Below, piece by piece: positions 8,185 to 17,275 of a stretch of DNA of 64,000 nt (the stretch's first letter is position 1; each line of letters begins with the position of its first letter). The DNA lies in contig NZ_CP085173.1 of NCBI RefSeq assembly GCF_020616555.1, positions 1,178,001 to 1,242,000 on the forward strand. Reading direction: 5' to 3'. The DNA is from Streptomyces longhuiensis (GTDB lineage Bacteria; Actinomycetota; Actinomycetes; Streptomycetales; Streptomycetaceae). A model generated the notes under the pieces. The model searched no databases. It had not been told where the DNA came from and saw nothing but the letters and a program-made list of their open reading frames with translations. The position numbers were made by a program, and so were the translations under genes.

Positions 8185-9568
8185 CACGGACGTCGAAGTC
8201 CTGCGGCGCGAGGGCCGCGTTGTCGTGGTCGGTGCCTCGCTGGCCGGTCTGCGCGCGGCGGAGACCTTGCGCGAGCAGGGCTTCACCGGATCGCTGACCA
8301 TGATCGGCGACGAGCCGTACGAGCCCTATGACCGGCCGCCGCTGTCCAAGCAGGCACTGCTCGGGCGGGCCCGGCCCGAGGACACCGCGCTTCCGCGGCG
8401 GCGGGACATCGACGCCGAGTGGCGTCTGGGCGTCGCCGCCGAGAGCCTGGACCGGGACGCCAAGCAGGTACGTCTGACGAACGGCGACATCGTCCCCTAC
8501 GACCGCCTGCTGATCACCACCGGGACCAGAGCGCGGCCTTGGTTCCACCCGGAAGAGGCCGCGCTGGACGGGGTGTTCGTGCTGCGTACCCGCGACGACT
8601 CCGCCCGCCTGCTCCGGAAGCTGACCGCAGGTGTGTCCCGGGTGCTCGTGATTGGCGCCGGTTTCACGGGCTCCGAGGTCGCCTCCGGCTGCCGGGAGCG
8701 CGGCCTCGAGGTCACGGTCGCCGAACGCGGTCCGGCGCCGCTGGTGGGCGCACTCGGCGGAGTCATTGGCGCGGTCGCGGATCGGCTGCAGCGCAAGCAC
8801 GGAGTCGACCTGCGCTGTGGGGTCAGCGTCACCGCCCTCGAAGGCGACGATGTGGGACGGCTCAGGCGCGCCCATCTGTCAGACGGTGCGGTGATCGACG
8901 TGGAGGTGGCGGTCGTCTCGCTCGGGGCCATGCGGAACACGGAATGGCTCGCCGGCTCGGGAGTCGCCGCGGGTCCCCGGGGCATCGCGTGCGACGCCGG
9001 GTGCCGGGTGTTCGACGTCAACGGCATCGTCACCGACGACATCTACGCCGCCGGTGATGTCGCGCGCAGCCCCCACCCGCTGTTCGACTACCAGTTCCTG
9101 GCGCTGGAGCACTGGGGTAACGCGGTCGAACAGGCCGAGATCGCCGCCCACAACATGATCTGTGCTGGTCCGGATCGCCGTCCGCACCTGTGGCTGCCGA
9201 TGTTCTGGTCCACCCAGTTCGGCGTCAACATCAAGTCGGTGGGTGTTCCCACGCTGGGCGACCAGCTGGTCGTCGCCCAAGGGGCGCTCGCCGAGGAGCG
9301 GTTCGTCGCGGTGTACGGGTACCGCGGCCGCGTCATCGCCGCGGTCGCCTTCGACGGAGCCAAGTGGCTGGGGTTCTACGAGCAGCAGATCGCGTCCGGC
9401 GCCCCCTTCCCTCCCGAGTACCGCGCGGTCGACCGCCGGACCGAGACGCTGCATCCGATCGACCCGGCCTTCCCCGACCCTCATCTGCCCACCCATGGGG
9501 CCACGGTCACGCTGACGGGTCACTCGCCGAGCGAGCGGCGTGTCACGTTCGTTCCGTCGCATGCCTGA
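8174..9568 (+). CDS. FAD-dependent ferredoxin reductase
   Basis: A 464-residue flavoprotein of the putidaredoxin/rubredoxin-reductase type. An FAD-binding Rossmann motif (VVVVGASLAGLRAAETL, about 15-31), the substrate-site signature YEPYDRPPLSKQ, a second NAD(P)H-binding motif (VLVIGAGFTGSEVASG), and the late FAD motif DIYAAGDVA followed by LEHWGNAVEQ are all present. It transfers electrons from NAD(P)H to the overlapping ferredoxin. It is slightly longer than typical (about 400-420) because of a C-terminal tail of about 40 residues. Confidence 0.93.
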   Translation: MSADTDVEVLRREGRVVVVGASLAGLRAAETLREQGFTGSLTMIGDEPYEPYDRPPLSKQALLGRARPEDTALPRRRDIDAEWRLGVAAESLDRDAKQVRLTNGDIVPYDRLLITTGTRARPWFHPEEAALDGVFVLRTRDDSARLLRKLTAGVSRVLVIGAGFTGSEVASGCRERGLEVTVAERGPAPLVGALGGVIGAVADRLQRKHGVDLRCGVSVTALEGDDVGRLRRAHLSDGAVIDVEVAVVSLGAMRNTEWLAGSGVAAGPRGIACDAGCRVFDVNGIVTDDIYAAGDVARSPHPLFDYQFLALEHWGNAVEQAEIAAHNMICAGPDRRPHLWLPMFWSTQFGVNIKSVGVPTLGDQLVVAQGALAEERFVAVYGYRGRVIAAVAFDGAKWLGFYEQQIASGAPFPPEYRAVDRRTETLHPIDPAFPDPHLPTHGATVTLTGHSPSERRVTFVPSHA

Positions 9569-9605
9569 TCACCGGCCCTGTACCGCGGAGCCCTCAGGAG
9601 TCACC

Positions 9606-10814
9606 ATGACGTCCGGCAGCATCGTCGCTCAGATCACCGACTACGCCAATCGGGCCGATCCGTACCCGCTCTACGCGGAGCTGCGCAAGACTCCGGTCAG
9701 ACGGGAGGACGACGGCACCTACCTGGTCAGCACCTACTACGAGGTGCGGAGCCTGGCCAACGACCCACGGCTGAGCAACGACACGAGCAACCGCCCCGCC
9801 GGCCATGGCCGCCCCGGGCAACCGGCGGCGGACAGTGGCCTGCCGCCCAGCTTCATCTTCACCGACCCGCCCGTGCACGACCGGCTGCGCGACACGATCA
9901 ACCGGCCGTTCGGTCCCCCGCACAGCCCCAGATTCCTCGACGGCCTGCGCGGAGAGCTGGCCAAGGTCGTCACCGAGCTGCTCGACGCCTTCGAAGGCAA
10001 GGACCGGGTCGACATCGTCGAAGACTTCGCCTACCCGCTTCCCGTCACCGCCATCTGCAAGGTCCTGGGCGTGCCGCGCGAGGACGAACCGCTCTTCCAC
10101 GCCTGGGCCGATGCCCTGGCGTCGTCAGTCGATCCCCACTCCGGCGACGACGGCGGCCCGGAAAAGGCACAGCGGGCACGCCAGGAGCTGGGCGCCTATC
10201 TGGCCGATCTGATCGAGACCAAACGCCGGCACCCCGGCGCCGGGATTCTCAGCGCGCTCGCCCCCGACATGACACCGGCAGACCTGGAGGCCACCGCAGT
10301 GCTGCTCCTGGTCGCGGGCCACGAGACCACCGTCAATGCGATCACCAATACAACCCTCACCCTGCTGCGCCACCCCGACATCCTCGAGCGGTTCCAGAAG
10401 GACCCGGAGCTGGCCGTCCCCCTCGTCGAGGAAGTGCTGCGGTACGAGCCCCCGGTCCAGTTCGTCCCGTGGACCACCGCCCTGGCCGACATCGACGTCG
10501 CCGGCACCACGATCCCCAAGGGCTCGCCGGTCTGGCTCATGCTGGCCGCGGCCAACCGCGATCCCCGGCGCTTCGAGGACCCCGACCGGTTCGATCCCGA
10601 CCGCAAGGACAACGAGCACCTGGGCTTCTACACCGGCATCCACTACTGCTTCGGCGCCCCGCTCGCCCGCATAGAACTCCATGTGGCTGTGCCCGAACTC
10701 TTCCGCCGGGTCAATTTCTCCCGGCTGCTCGAGGACCCACCGCCCTACCGTGCCAACGCCGTGCTGCGCGGCCCGCGCCATCTGCCCGTGGCCATCGAGG
10801 GCCTGACGGACTAA
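9606..10814 (+). CDS. Cytochrome P450
   Basis: A 402-residue bacterial class I P450. Motifs seen are the oxygen-binding I helix AGHETT (237-242), ExxR (E276-R279), and the heme loop with Cys348 (GIHYCFGAPLARIE). The ATG at 9606 follows a CAGGAG ribosome site; an in-frame start at 9540 overlaps the reductase and is less likely. With its own ferredoxin and reductase the operon is a complete monooxygenase. The substrate cannot be told from sequence. Confidence 0.95.
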   Translation: MTSGSIVAQITDYANRADPYPLYAELRKTPVRREDDGTYLVSTYYEVRSLANDPRLSNDTSNRPAGHGRPGQPAADSGLPPSFIFTDPPVHDRLRDTINRPFGPPHSPRFLDGLRGELAKVVTELLDAFEGKDRVDIVEDFAYPLPVTAICKVLGVPREDEPLFHAWADALASSVDPHSGDDGGPEKAQRARQELGAYLADLIETKRRHPGAGILSALAPDMTPADLEATAVLLLVAGHETTVNAITNTTLTLLRHPDILERFQKDPELAVPLVEEVLRYEPPVQFVPWTTALADIDVAGTTIPKGSPVWLMLAAANRDPRRFEDPDRFDPDRKDNEHLGFYTGIHYCFGAPLARIELHVAVPELFRRVNFSRLLEDPPPYRANAVLRGPRHLPVAIEGLTD

Positions 10815-11003
10815 AAGACCACTGACGCAGGGCCGTTCGTCGCGAAGTCTGTGTCCTCGGGGACCCCGGCGGCCCGGCAACGCTCCGCATCCGTCGTCCA
10901 GCGCACCGGCACCGGTCCGCGCGGAATAAGTCAGATGGCGGAATAGGTCAGATGGACGGCGACCGGGGAAGCGCCCGCGTCCACCTGATCCGCTTCCGCG
11001 TCC

Positions 11004-11651
11004 CTATCCGTCTTGCGGTGTGGGCCAGGTCCGCCGGATCTCGGCGTCGGTCATCGCGGGCGTCCGCGCCGCGGGGGTCTGGCCCAGGCCGAAGCCGCGC
11101 AGGAAGACATCGGCGTAGCGGCGCCAGGCTTCGGGGGCGATGTCGTGGGTGCGGTCGGCGACGGCACCGATCATGTACAGAAAGGCGTAGACGTCGGAGC
11201 TCGCGAAGTCGCCCCGGACGGCGCCCGCTGCCAGCGCCCGTTCCACCAGGCCGTCCACATGGGTGCCGAGGCGGTCGCGCATCTCGGCGATGGGCTTCGT
11301 TTCGATGCTTGTGGCGGCGAGGATGAACTCCAGCGAGCGGTCGCGGGCCCGCCACTGGGCAGCTTCGAGCAGGTAGTGGCGCAGTGCCTGTCCAGGGTCC
11401 TCCTGTTGTTCCGCCGTCTTGGCGAGGTGCAAAAACGTGGTGAAGCGTTCCGTGAACAGGGCATCGATCAGGGTCTGGAGGTCAGGGAAGCGGCGGTAGA
11501 CCGTGGCGACCCCGAGACCGGCCTCGCGGGCGATCTCGTTGAGCGTGACGGTGGCGCCGCGCTGCGCAAACATCTGGTCGGCCGTCTGCATGATGAGGCG
11601 GCGGTTTCGTTCGGCGTCCGCTCGCAGCGGGCGTTGCGTGTCCCCGGTCAC
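11004..11651 (-). CDS. TetR-family repressor
   Basis: A 215-residue regulator. The N-terminal helix-turn-helix reads LNEIAREAGLGVATVYRRFPDLQTLIDALF; the C-terminal ligand domain is of the common TetR_C type (YLLEAAQWRARDRSLEFIL). I chose the GTG at 11651, three bases before the TGA of the broken DUF998 gene (11654-11656), which implies co-transcription and coupling. It probably represses this operon through the palindrome at 12385-12399 (inference). Confidence 0.85.
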   Translation of the reverse strand: MTGDTQRPLRADAERNRRLIMQTADQMFAQRGATVTLNEIAREAGLGVATVYRRFPDLQTLIDALFTERFTTFLHLAKTAEQQEDPGQALRHYLLEAAQWRARDRSLEFILAATSIETKPIAEMRDRLGTHVDGLVERALAAGAVRGDFASSDVYAFLYMIGAVADRTHDIAPEAWRRYADVFLRGFGLGQTPAARTPAMTDAEIRRTWPTPQDG

Positions 11652-11653
11652 GA

Positions 11654-12339
11654 TCAGACATTCTCCACCGTCGTCGGGCGGCCCACTTGCCAGACCAGGA
11701 GCAGGGCGCCCGTTGCGACGCTCCACAGTAGCCAGGAGTAGACACCGCCGCGCTCGAAGATCCCTGCTGTGCTCGCCGACATGCCCACAAGGAGCTCGCT
11801 GAGCAGGCCGAGGGCGCCGACCGCGATGCTGAAGACCCGGTAGGCCAGGGGGAGTCGGAGACCGCGCAGCGATCCCGCGATGATCGCGATCGTGTTCGCG
11901 CAGACAATGCCGACCGCCGCGCCCCCACGTGCAGGGCCAGACTGAGGTCCGCGCCGTCCGCAGAGCCGTGGAACAAGCCGACCAGCACCATGCCCACGCC
12001 GTGCGGGATCGCGAGGCTGATGATCACCCGATGGACGCGGCCCTCGACCAGGCAAGCCAGCAGTACCCCTGCGGTCGCGCACAGGATCCCCTCGAGCATG
12101 AACGAGGTGCTCATCAGCGCATGCCGCGGGGAGCAGAGGTCGTGCCCCTGGAACCGGGTGCCGCAGACGGGTACGCCGAGATCGCTGATGTAGTTCGTGG
12201 CCTAGCTGTAGGGCGAGCGGGTCCAGGCCGCCGCGGTGAGCGCTTCGAGGACCACCCATTGCGCTGCGTTCAGCAGCAGGATGATCGACCCCATGGGAGA
12301 GCCGGATTCTGCGGGGCATGCGGACTCCTCGTCGTGCAT
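11654..12339 (-). pseudogene. DUF998 membrane protein, broken twice
   Basis: Read on the minus strand from ATG 12339 (or 12294) the protein begins MGSIILLLNAAQWVVLEALT, reaches SPYS, hits TAG at 12202-12204, and continues in the same frame with ATNYISDLGVPVCGTRFQGH. DUF998 proteins have YSxxxNxISDLG here, so the TAG replaces one codon, probably TAC. Further on, after LSLALHVG, the frame shifts by one base in a run of five C at 11922-11926 and resumes as AAVGIVCANTIAIIAG to the end. Two independent lesions make it non-functional unless the second is a sequencing error. Confidence 0.75.
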
Positions 12340-12384
12340 GGCCGGCGTCTGTAGACACTCAGCGTAGGTTAAGTGGACGAATCT

Positions 12385-12399
12385 ATCCGTTTAGCGGAT
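12385..12399. promoter_or_regulatory. Candidate TetR operator
   Basis: The sequence ATCCGTTTAGCGGAT is a 15-bp inverted repeat (ATCCG-5-CGGAT) in the region between the divergent DUF998-tetR operon and the XRE/NB-ARC gene. Its size, its symmetry and its location 46 bases upstream of the operon start suit autoregulation by the TetR protein. This is inference from position and symmetry only. Confidence 0.45.
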
Positions 12400-12512
12400 G
12401 CGGGCCGAGCTGTCGCCGTAGCCTTCCATCACGCCGTCTTCGGCTGGGGCCGAGCAGCGGTGGGGGCTGGGTGGGCGGAGCGTGGGTTGACTGCTGGGAG
12501 GGGTGGGGACCC

Positions 12513-14771
12513 ATGACGGAACAACTCGGGTTCGGGGAGGTGCTGCGCGCTCATCGCCGTGCGGCGCGTCTGACGCTGGAGCAGTTGGCCGAGTCGTCCG
12601 GGGTCGGTGTCCGGACGTTGTCGGACATGGAGCGGGGGCGCAGCAAGGGGCCTCAACAGGGCACTGTGACGGCGGTGGTGAATGCGCTCGCGCTGGACGA
12701 GGATGCGCGTCGACACCTGATCGAACTGGCACGCGACGGCAGGCTGCGTGACCACTGGGCGCGGCCGTCGGGGTTGTGCGAACTGCCGCCCACGGTCGAG
12801 GACTTCACCGGTCGCAGTGCGGAACTGGTCTGGATGAGTCAGCTGGTGTACGTCGAGAGCGCGCCGGGTGTGGGCATGGTGGGGCTCGTCACCGGGTCGG
12901 CGGGGCTGGGGAAGACCTCCTTTGCCGTACGAGCTGCTCACAGCGTGCGTCCGAGCTTTCCCGGCGGAGTGTTCTTCGTTGATCTCTTCGGCATGTCCCA
13001 GCGACCGGCGGCCGCCGGTGACGCGCTGCGCCTGCTGTTGCGCGCGCTCGGTGTCGCGGACCAGAACATTCCGGGTGATGTCCAGGAGCGGGCCGTGCTG
13101 TACCGATCGCTGTTGCGCGACAGGCGGGCCTTGGTCGTACTCGACAATGCCACGTCCGAGGAGCAGGTGCGGCCGCTATTGCCGGGCGGGGGTGCGGGCC
13201 GGGTCCTGATCACCACGCGTCGGTTACTGGCAGGTCTGGAGGGTGTACGCAGGCTCGCCCTCGGTCCGTTGTCCCTGCCGGACTCGACGACGCTGCTGGC
13301 CGGGATCGTGGGTGAGCGTCGCGCATCCGACCAGGAGCCGTCCATGGTCCGGCTCGCCGAGCTGTGCGGGGGGTTGCCTCTTGCGCTGCGGATCATTGGC
13401 AACCGGCTGACCAGCAGACCCGACTGGGACCCGGCCGAACTCGCCGCCCGGCTCGAGAGCGAGGAGAGCCGTCTGGGGCAGTTCAAGGCCGGGGATCTGA
13501 AGATCGCGAACGCGTTCGGCATGTCGTACGAGCAACTGCCTTCCGCGGCACGGCGAATGTTCCGGCGACTGGCCGTCATTCCCGGCCGTGACTTCGACGC
13601 GGTTCTCACGGCGGTCGCCGGCGGCATGCCGATCGGGGACACCTGGGAGGCACTGGACGACCTCGTGGACCTCGGCCTCCTGCAGGACTCGTCTGCGGGC
13701 CGCTACCGTCTGCACGACCTGGTCCGGCTGTTCGCACGTGACCGGCTTCAGGAAGAGGAGACCCCGGCCGAACGCGAGGCGGCGACCGCCACGGTGACGT
13801 CGTGGCTGTTGCGCATGACCACGATGGCCGGACGCTGGTTCGAACCCGGCTACGGGCGGCCCGTACAGCCCGACCCCGATCTCACCGTACTGGCCGACGA
13901 GCGGGACGCCGACCGGTGGTTGCGCAGCCATGTGGACAACTGGACGGGCGCACTGCGCGCCGCGGCGGACAACGGCCGGCACGCGGCCGTCCTCGACTGC
14001 GCCGAGTCGATGCACTGGTTCTCCGACAGGTGGATCCACGGCTCGCACTGGCGCGAGGTCTTCACTCTGGGTGCGCAAGCCGCCGCTTGCCTGGGCGACC
14101 TGGCCCAGCAGGCGACCCAGCTCAACTATCTGGCCTGGGTGCACGGCCAGCCCCCGACGGACCACACAGCGGCGCTTCGCTGCGCGGCCGAAGCGAGGGA
14201 CCTGGCCACCCGCAGCGACGCCACGGAACAGGTCGTGTGGGCCTACCTGTATGCCGCTCACGCACTCCGCCTCCTGGGCCGACTCGACGAGGCCACCGAA
14301 TCCGCCGCGCGGGCAACCGAGTTGACCCATTCCCTCAAGGACGCGCACATCGCCTACACCTGTGCCACCAACCTCGGCCTCTGCCTACGCGACGCTGGAC
14401 GCCCTGCCGAGGCCCTGGAGCAGTACCACCGCGCACTTGCCCTGGTTAACGACGAGGCATCCGGGATGACGCCGAGCATCGCCGCACACTTACGGCCCTA
14501 CACGCTCGCGCACATCGGCCAGTGCCAGGAGCTGCTCGGCCGGAGCGCAGAAGCGGTCGCCTCCCTCAGCGAGGCGACCGACCTCATGGAGCACTTCGAT
14601 CCCAACTATCTGCACGCGGGTGCCCTGGAGAGGCTGGCAGTCCTGCTCGCCGAAGAGGGCCGCAGGGACGAAAGCCGCCGCACCTACGCGCAGGCAGCGC
14701 GAGTGAATGCGGCCATCGGTGACACCGAAGCCCACGACCGCTGCCACTCCCTGGCCACCGCCGTTCCCTGA
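12513..14771 (+). CDS. XRE-NB-ARC-TPR transcriptional regulator
   Basis: A 752-residue multidomain regulator. Residues 8-75 are an XRE helix-turn-helix (LRAHRRAARLTLEQLAESSG). Residues about 100-400 are an NB-ARC ATPase with Walker A GSAGLGKT (128-135), Walker B ALVVLDNA (206-213) and GLPLALR. The C-terminal half has TPR-like helical repeats (about 590-745). This layout is AfsR/NLR-like: nucleotide exchange would switch oligomerisation and DNA binding. Two TTA leucine codons (13224-13226 and 14490-14492) suggest dependence on bldA tRNA, as in many streptomycete pathway regulators. No amyloid-type motif is seen at its N-terminus. Confidence 0.92.
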   Translation: MTEQLGFGEVLRAHRRAARLTLEQLAESSGVGVRTLSDMERGRSKGPQQGTVTAVVNALALDEDARRHLIELARDGRLRDHWARPSGLCELPPTVEDFTGRSAELVWMSQLVYVESAPGVGMVGLVTGSAGLGKTSFAVRAAHSVRPSFPGGVFFVDLFGMSQRPAAAGDALRLLLRALGVADQNIPGDVQERAVLYRSLLRDRRALVVLDNATSEEQVRPLLPGGGAGRVLITTRRLLAGLEGVRRLALGPLSLPDSTTLLAGIVGERRASDQEPSMVRLAELCGGLPLALRIIGNRLTSRPDWDPAELAARLESEESRLGQFKAGDLKIANAFGMSYEQLPSAARRMFRRLAVIPGRDFDAVLTAVAGGMPIGDTWEALDDLVDLGLLQDSSAGRYRLHDLVRLFARDRLQEEETPAEREAATATVTSWLLRMTTMAGRWFEPGYGRPVQPDPDLTVLADERDADRWLRSHVDNWTGALRAAADNGRHAAVLDCAESMHWFSDRWIHGSHWREVFTLGAQAAACLGDLAQQATQLNYLAWVHGQPPTDHTAALRCAAEARDLATRSDATEQVVWAYLYAAHALRLLGRLDEATESAARATELTHSLKDAHIAYTCATNLGLCLRDAGRPAEALEQYHRALALVNDEASGMTPSIAAHLRPYTLAHIGQCQELLGRSAEAVASLSEATDLMEHFDPNYLHAGALERLAVLLAEEGRRDESRRTYAQAARVNAAIGDTEAHDRCHSLATAVP

Positions 14772-14911
14772 GCCCGGCGAACCTTGAGTGGTGGAATACC
14801 GGCACCTCGCAACTCTGCCTGCTGTTCCGCATGTTCAGCCGCTTTTGGCCCGGCTTGTATGGGGCCCGGCGGACAGGCACCGGGCCTGTCTCTCCAGATG
14901 GGACAGGGATC

Positions 14912-15610
14912 ATGGCAACCATCAGGAACATCGTGCTCGTCCACGGCGGTTTCGTGGACGGATCAGGCTGGCAGGGCGTGCACGAGCACCTCACCGCCGA
15001 CGGCTACCGGGTGGCTGTCGTACAGAACCCGACTCAGTCCCTGGCCGGTGACGTAGCCGCCACCCACCAGATCCTCGACAGCCTCGACGGTCCCGCCGTG
15101 CTGGTCGGGCACTCCTACGGCGGGGTCGTCATCACCGAAGCGGGCACTCACCCCAACGTCGCGGCCCTCGCCTACATCACCGCGTTCGCACCGGACAAGG
15201 GCGAGTCGGTCAGCTCCCTGATCGCCGACCCGCCGCCCGGCGCGCCGGTCCCGCCGATCCTGCCGCCGAGGGACGGGTTCCTGTTCCTGGACCGGGACAA
15301 GTTCGCGGCGTCCTTCGCCGCTGACGTTCCCGAGAAGCTGGCCGCGTTCATGGCGGACTCCCAGGTCCCCTGGGGCGTCGAGGCCCTGGAAGGGGCCGTC
15401 TCCGAGCCGGCCTGGCAGACCAAGCCGTCGTGGTACCTGGTCGCAGCCGACGACCACATGATCCCGCCGCCCGCCCAGCGCGCCATGTCCGAGCGCGCCG
15501 GGGCGACCGTGAGCGAGACCCCCGGCAGCCACGCCGTCTACGTCTCCCGCCCGGCCGTCGTTGCCGCGGTCATCGCCCAGGCCGCCCAGGGACTCAACGG
15601 CCAGGCGTAG
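14912..15610 (+). CDS. Alpha/beta hydrolase, cytoplasmic
   Basis: A 232-residue hydrolase with the oxyanion motif LVHGGFVDGSGW and nucleophile Ser68 in VGHSYGG; the acid is probably in LVAADDHMIPP and the histidine in GSHAVYVS. It has no signal peptide. It resembles the small esterase/hydrolase group often annotated as alpha/beta fold hydrolase. A paralogue with a secretion signal follows it, and a hairpin separates the two. Confidence 0.88.
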   Translation: MATIRNIVLVHGGFVDGSGWQGVHEHLTADGYRVAVVQNPTQSLAGDVAATHQILDSLDGPAVLVGHSYGGVVITEAGTHPNVAALAYITAFAPDKGESVSSLIADPPPGAPVPPILPPRDGFLFLDRDKFAASFAADVPEKLAAFMADSQVPWGVEALEGAVSEPAWQTKPSWYLVAADDHMIPPPAQRAMSERAGATVSETPGSHAVYVSRPAVVAAVIAQAAQGLNGQA

Positions 15611-15641
15611 ACGGGCACAACCCCGCCGGCCGCCGCGGCCG

Positions 15642-15681
15642 GACGGGATGGGCCCAGCCGGCCGCCGCGGCCCATCCCGTC
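15642..15681 (+). terminator. Hairpin between two hydrolase genes
   Basis: The arms GACGGGATGGGCC (15642-15654) and its exact complement (15669-15681) enclose a 14-base GC-rich loop. It lies between the stop of the first hydrolase and the start of the second. There is no T run, as is usual for actinomycete terminators. Confidence 0.55.
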
Positions 15682-15731
15682 GCCCCAGCGGCCGGCCTCA
15701 CCACCGCGCCCCAATCACGTCAGGAGTATTC

Positions 15732-16565
15732 ATGGGACCGGACCTCACCCGCCGAAGAGTCATCGCCACCGGCGCCGCCGCCGCGGCATCGGCCGCGCTC
15801 CTCACCCCGAGCAGCGCCACGGCCGCCACCGGCAGCCGCCCCGCGCCGGGCGCCAAGCCGACCATCGTGCTGGTCCACGGCGGCTACGCCGACTCGTCGT
15901 GCTGGAACGGAGTCATCCGGGAGCTCCAGGGCAAGGGCTACACCACGATCGCAGGATCGAACCCGCTGCGGGGCATCCCCACCGACGCCCCGTACATCGG
16001 GAGCCTGCTGGACTCCATCAGCGGGCCGGTCGTGCTGGTCGCACATTCCATGGGTGGAACCGTCATCACGAATGCCGCTGCCGGGAAGAGCAACGTCAAA
16101 GCGCTGGTCTACATCGCGGCGTTCGCACCCGATGTGGGCGAGACCCAGGGCGAACTCATCGGCAAGTTCCCGGGCAGCGAGGTCCTGCCCGTGAGCGTGC
16201 CGGTCCCGTACACCAAGCCCGACGGCACCACCGGAACCGACCTCTACCTGAGCAAGGACGGCCAAGCGGCCTTCGCCGCCGACGTGTCCACAGCTGACTT
16301 CCGACTCCTGCAGGCCACCCAGCGGCCCTTCGACGCGGACTCCTTCACCTACCCGACCAGGGCCGCCGCGTGGCGGACGATCCCCTCGTGGGGGCTGGTC
16401 GCCGGCCGGGACAAGGCGATCCCGCCCGCAGCCGAACGCTGGATGTACAGCCGAGCAAACTTCCGCAAGGTCGTCGAAGTGCCGACCTCGTCCCACGTCG
16501 TGATGATCAGTCACCCGAAGACCACCGCAAGGCTGATCGAGGAAGCCGCCAGAGCCAGCACGTGA
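15732..16565 (+). CDS. Secreted alpha/beta hydrolase (Tat)
   Basis: A 277-residue hydrolase. The N-terminus (TRRRVIATGAAAAASAALL) is a twin-arginine signal ending near residue 32 at ATA-A, so the enzyme should be exported folded. The catalytic motifs are LVHGGYADSSCW and Ser106 in AHSMGG, with a late histidine in TSSHVVMISHP. It is a paralogue of the preceding cytoplasmic hydrolase (shared spacing and the YIAAFAPD segment). The start follows CAGGAG. Confidence 0.9.
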   Translation: MGPDLTRRRVIATGAAAAASAALLTPSSATAATGSRPAPGAKPTIVLVHGGYADSSCWNGVIRELQGKGYTTIAGSNPLRGIPTDAPYIGSLLDSISGPVVLVAHSMGGTVITNAAAGKSNVKALVYIAAFAPDVGETQGELIGKFPGSEVLPVSVPVPYTKPDGTTGTDLYLSKDGQAAFAADVSTADFRLLQATQRPFDADSFTYPTRAAAWRTIPSWGLVAGRDKAIPPAAERWMYSRANFRKVVEVPTSSHVVMISHPKTTARLIEEAARAST

Positions 16566-17275
16566 TCGCTACCGTCCGGTCCACGCCCCTGCGGGCCAGA
16601 GCTTCACCGCGGGCATCCCCCTAGCGCCCCATCCCCTAGTGGCGGGCCAGGAGCACTCCGCTAGGGGATGGGGCGCGCGGCCGACGTGAGCGCGGGGTGA
16701 GTCTCGACGGTGAAGCCGGCCTCATCGAGCCAGGCCGCCAAAGATCCGCCCAGGCAGGGACAGTCACACAGTCGGACGCTTGCTGCCGTGACTCCGCACT
16801 TGGGGCGGGCGCCATCGAGGACGTTCAGGAGCCGGATCGAGGTGAGGAGGTCCTGGGCTTGACTATGGTGCGTCGTTCGAAAGGCACCGCGGGACCCTGG
16901 TAGTCAGCTGTGACGGCGCGACGGAGATGAAGTGTCGCAGGCCAGTCCGCGCGGAATCCTGGTCATCTCGAAGGCTACGAAAGGGCATCGCGAAGGACAG
17001 CCAGGGGTCAACATGCCAGGCGCCGCGCTTCCCGCAGGTCACCGAACTCCTTACGTCCGGGTATCGAAAAGAGGTTCCCCGAGTTACCCCTGAAGCAGAG
17101 TCAGGTTCCCTGAGAGCTCGTCAAAGGATCATGAGCGGTCCCTCTTGAGGCGCCGCCGCACTCGGTCCGGTTTTCAAGGGAGTGGGGAGCGCCAGCGAGC
17201 GCTGCGGGCCAAGCCGGCGGGCTGCCCGCCGCATTGCCCGTTGGCCAGGATCGCCATGTTCGCTAACGTAAGCCC
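16566..17275. other. 700-base gap with a possible gene ghost
   Basis: Apart from the hairpin there is no intact gene. On the minus strand 16661-16745 reads LAAWLDEAGFTVETHPALTS and then a stop, which resembles the end of small SAM methyltransferases (xxWLxEAGFTVE). It is too short to be sure. The rest, up to the nitronate monooxygenase start, shows nothing. Confidence 0.35.
16624..16676 (+). terminator. Strong hairpin after hydrolase gene
   Basis: A perfect 16-bp stem: GCGCCCCATCCCCTAG (16624-16639) pairs with 16661-16676 across a 21-base loop. It follows the secreted hydrolase stop by 58 bases and lacks a T run. It probably ends transcription of the hydrolase pair. Confidence 0.65.

Noticed and set aside
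12513..14771. NB-ARC regulator as the receptor for the RHIM-like motif genes
   Set aside because: It begins with an XRE helix-turn-helix and carries no SGxVxGxVVQAG-like segment at either end, and it is 14 kb away from the motif genes.
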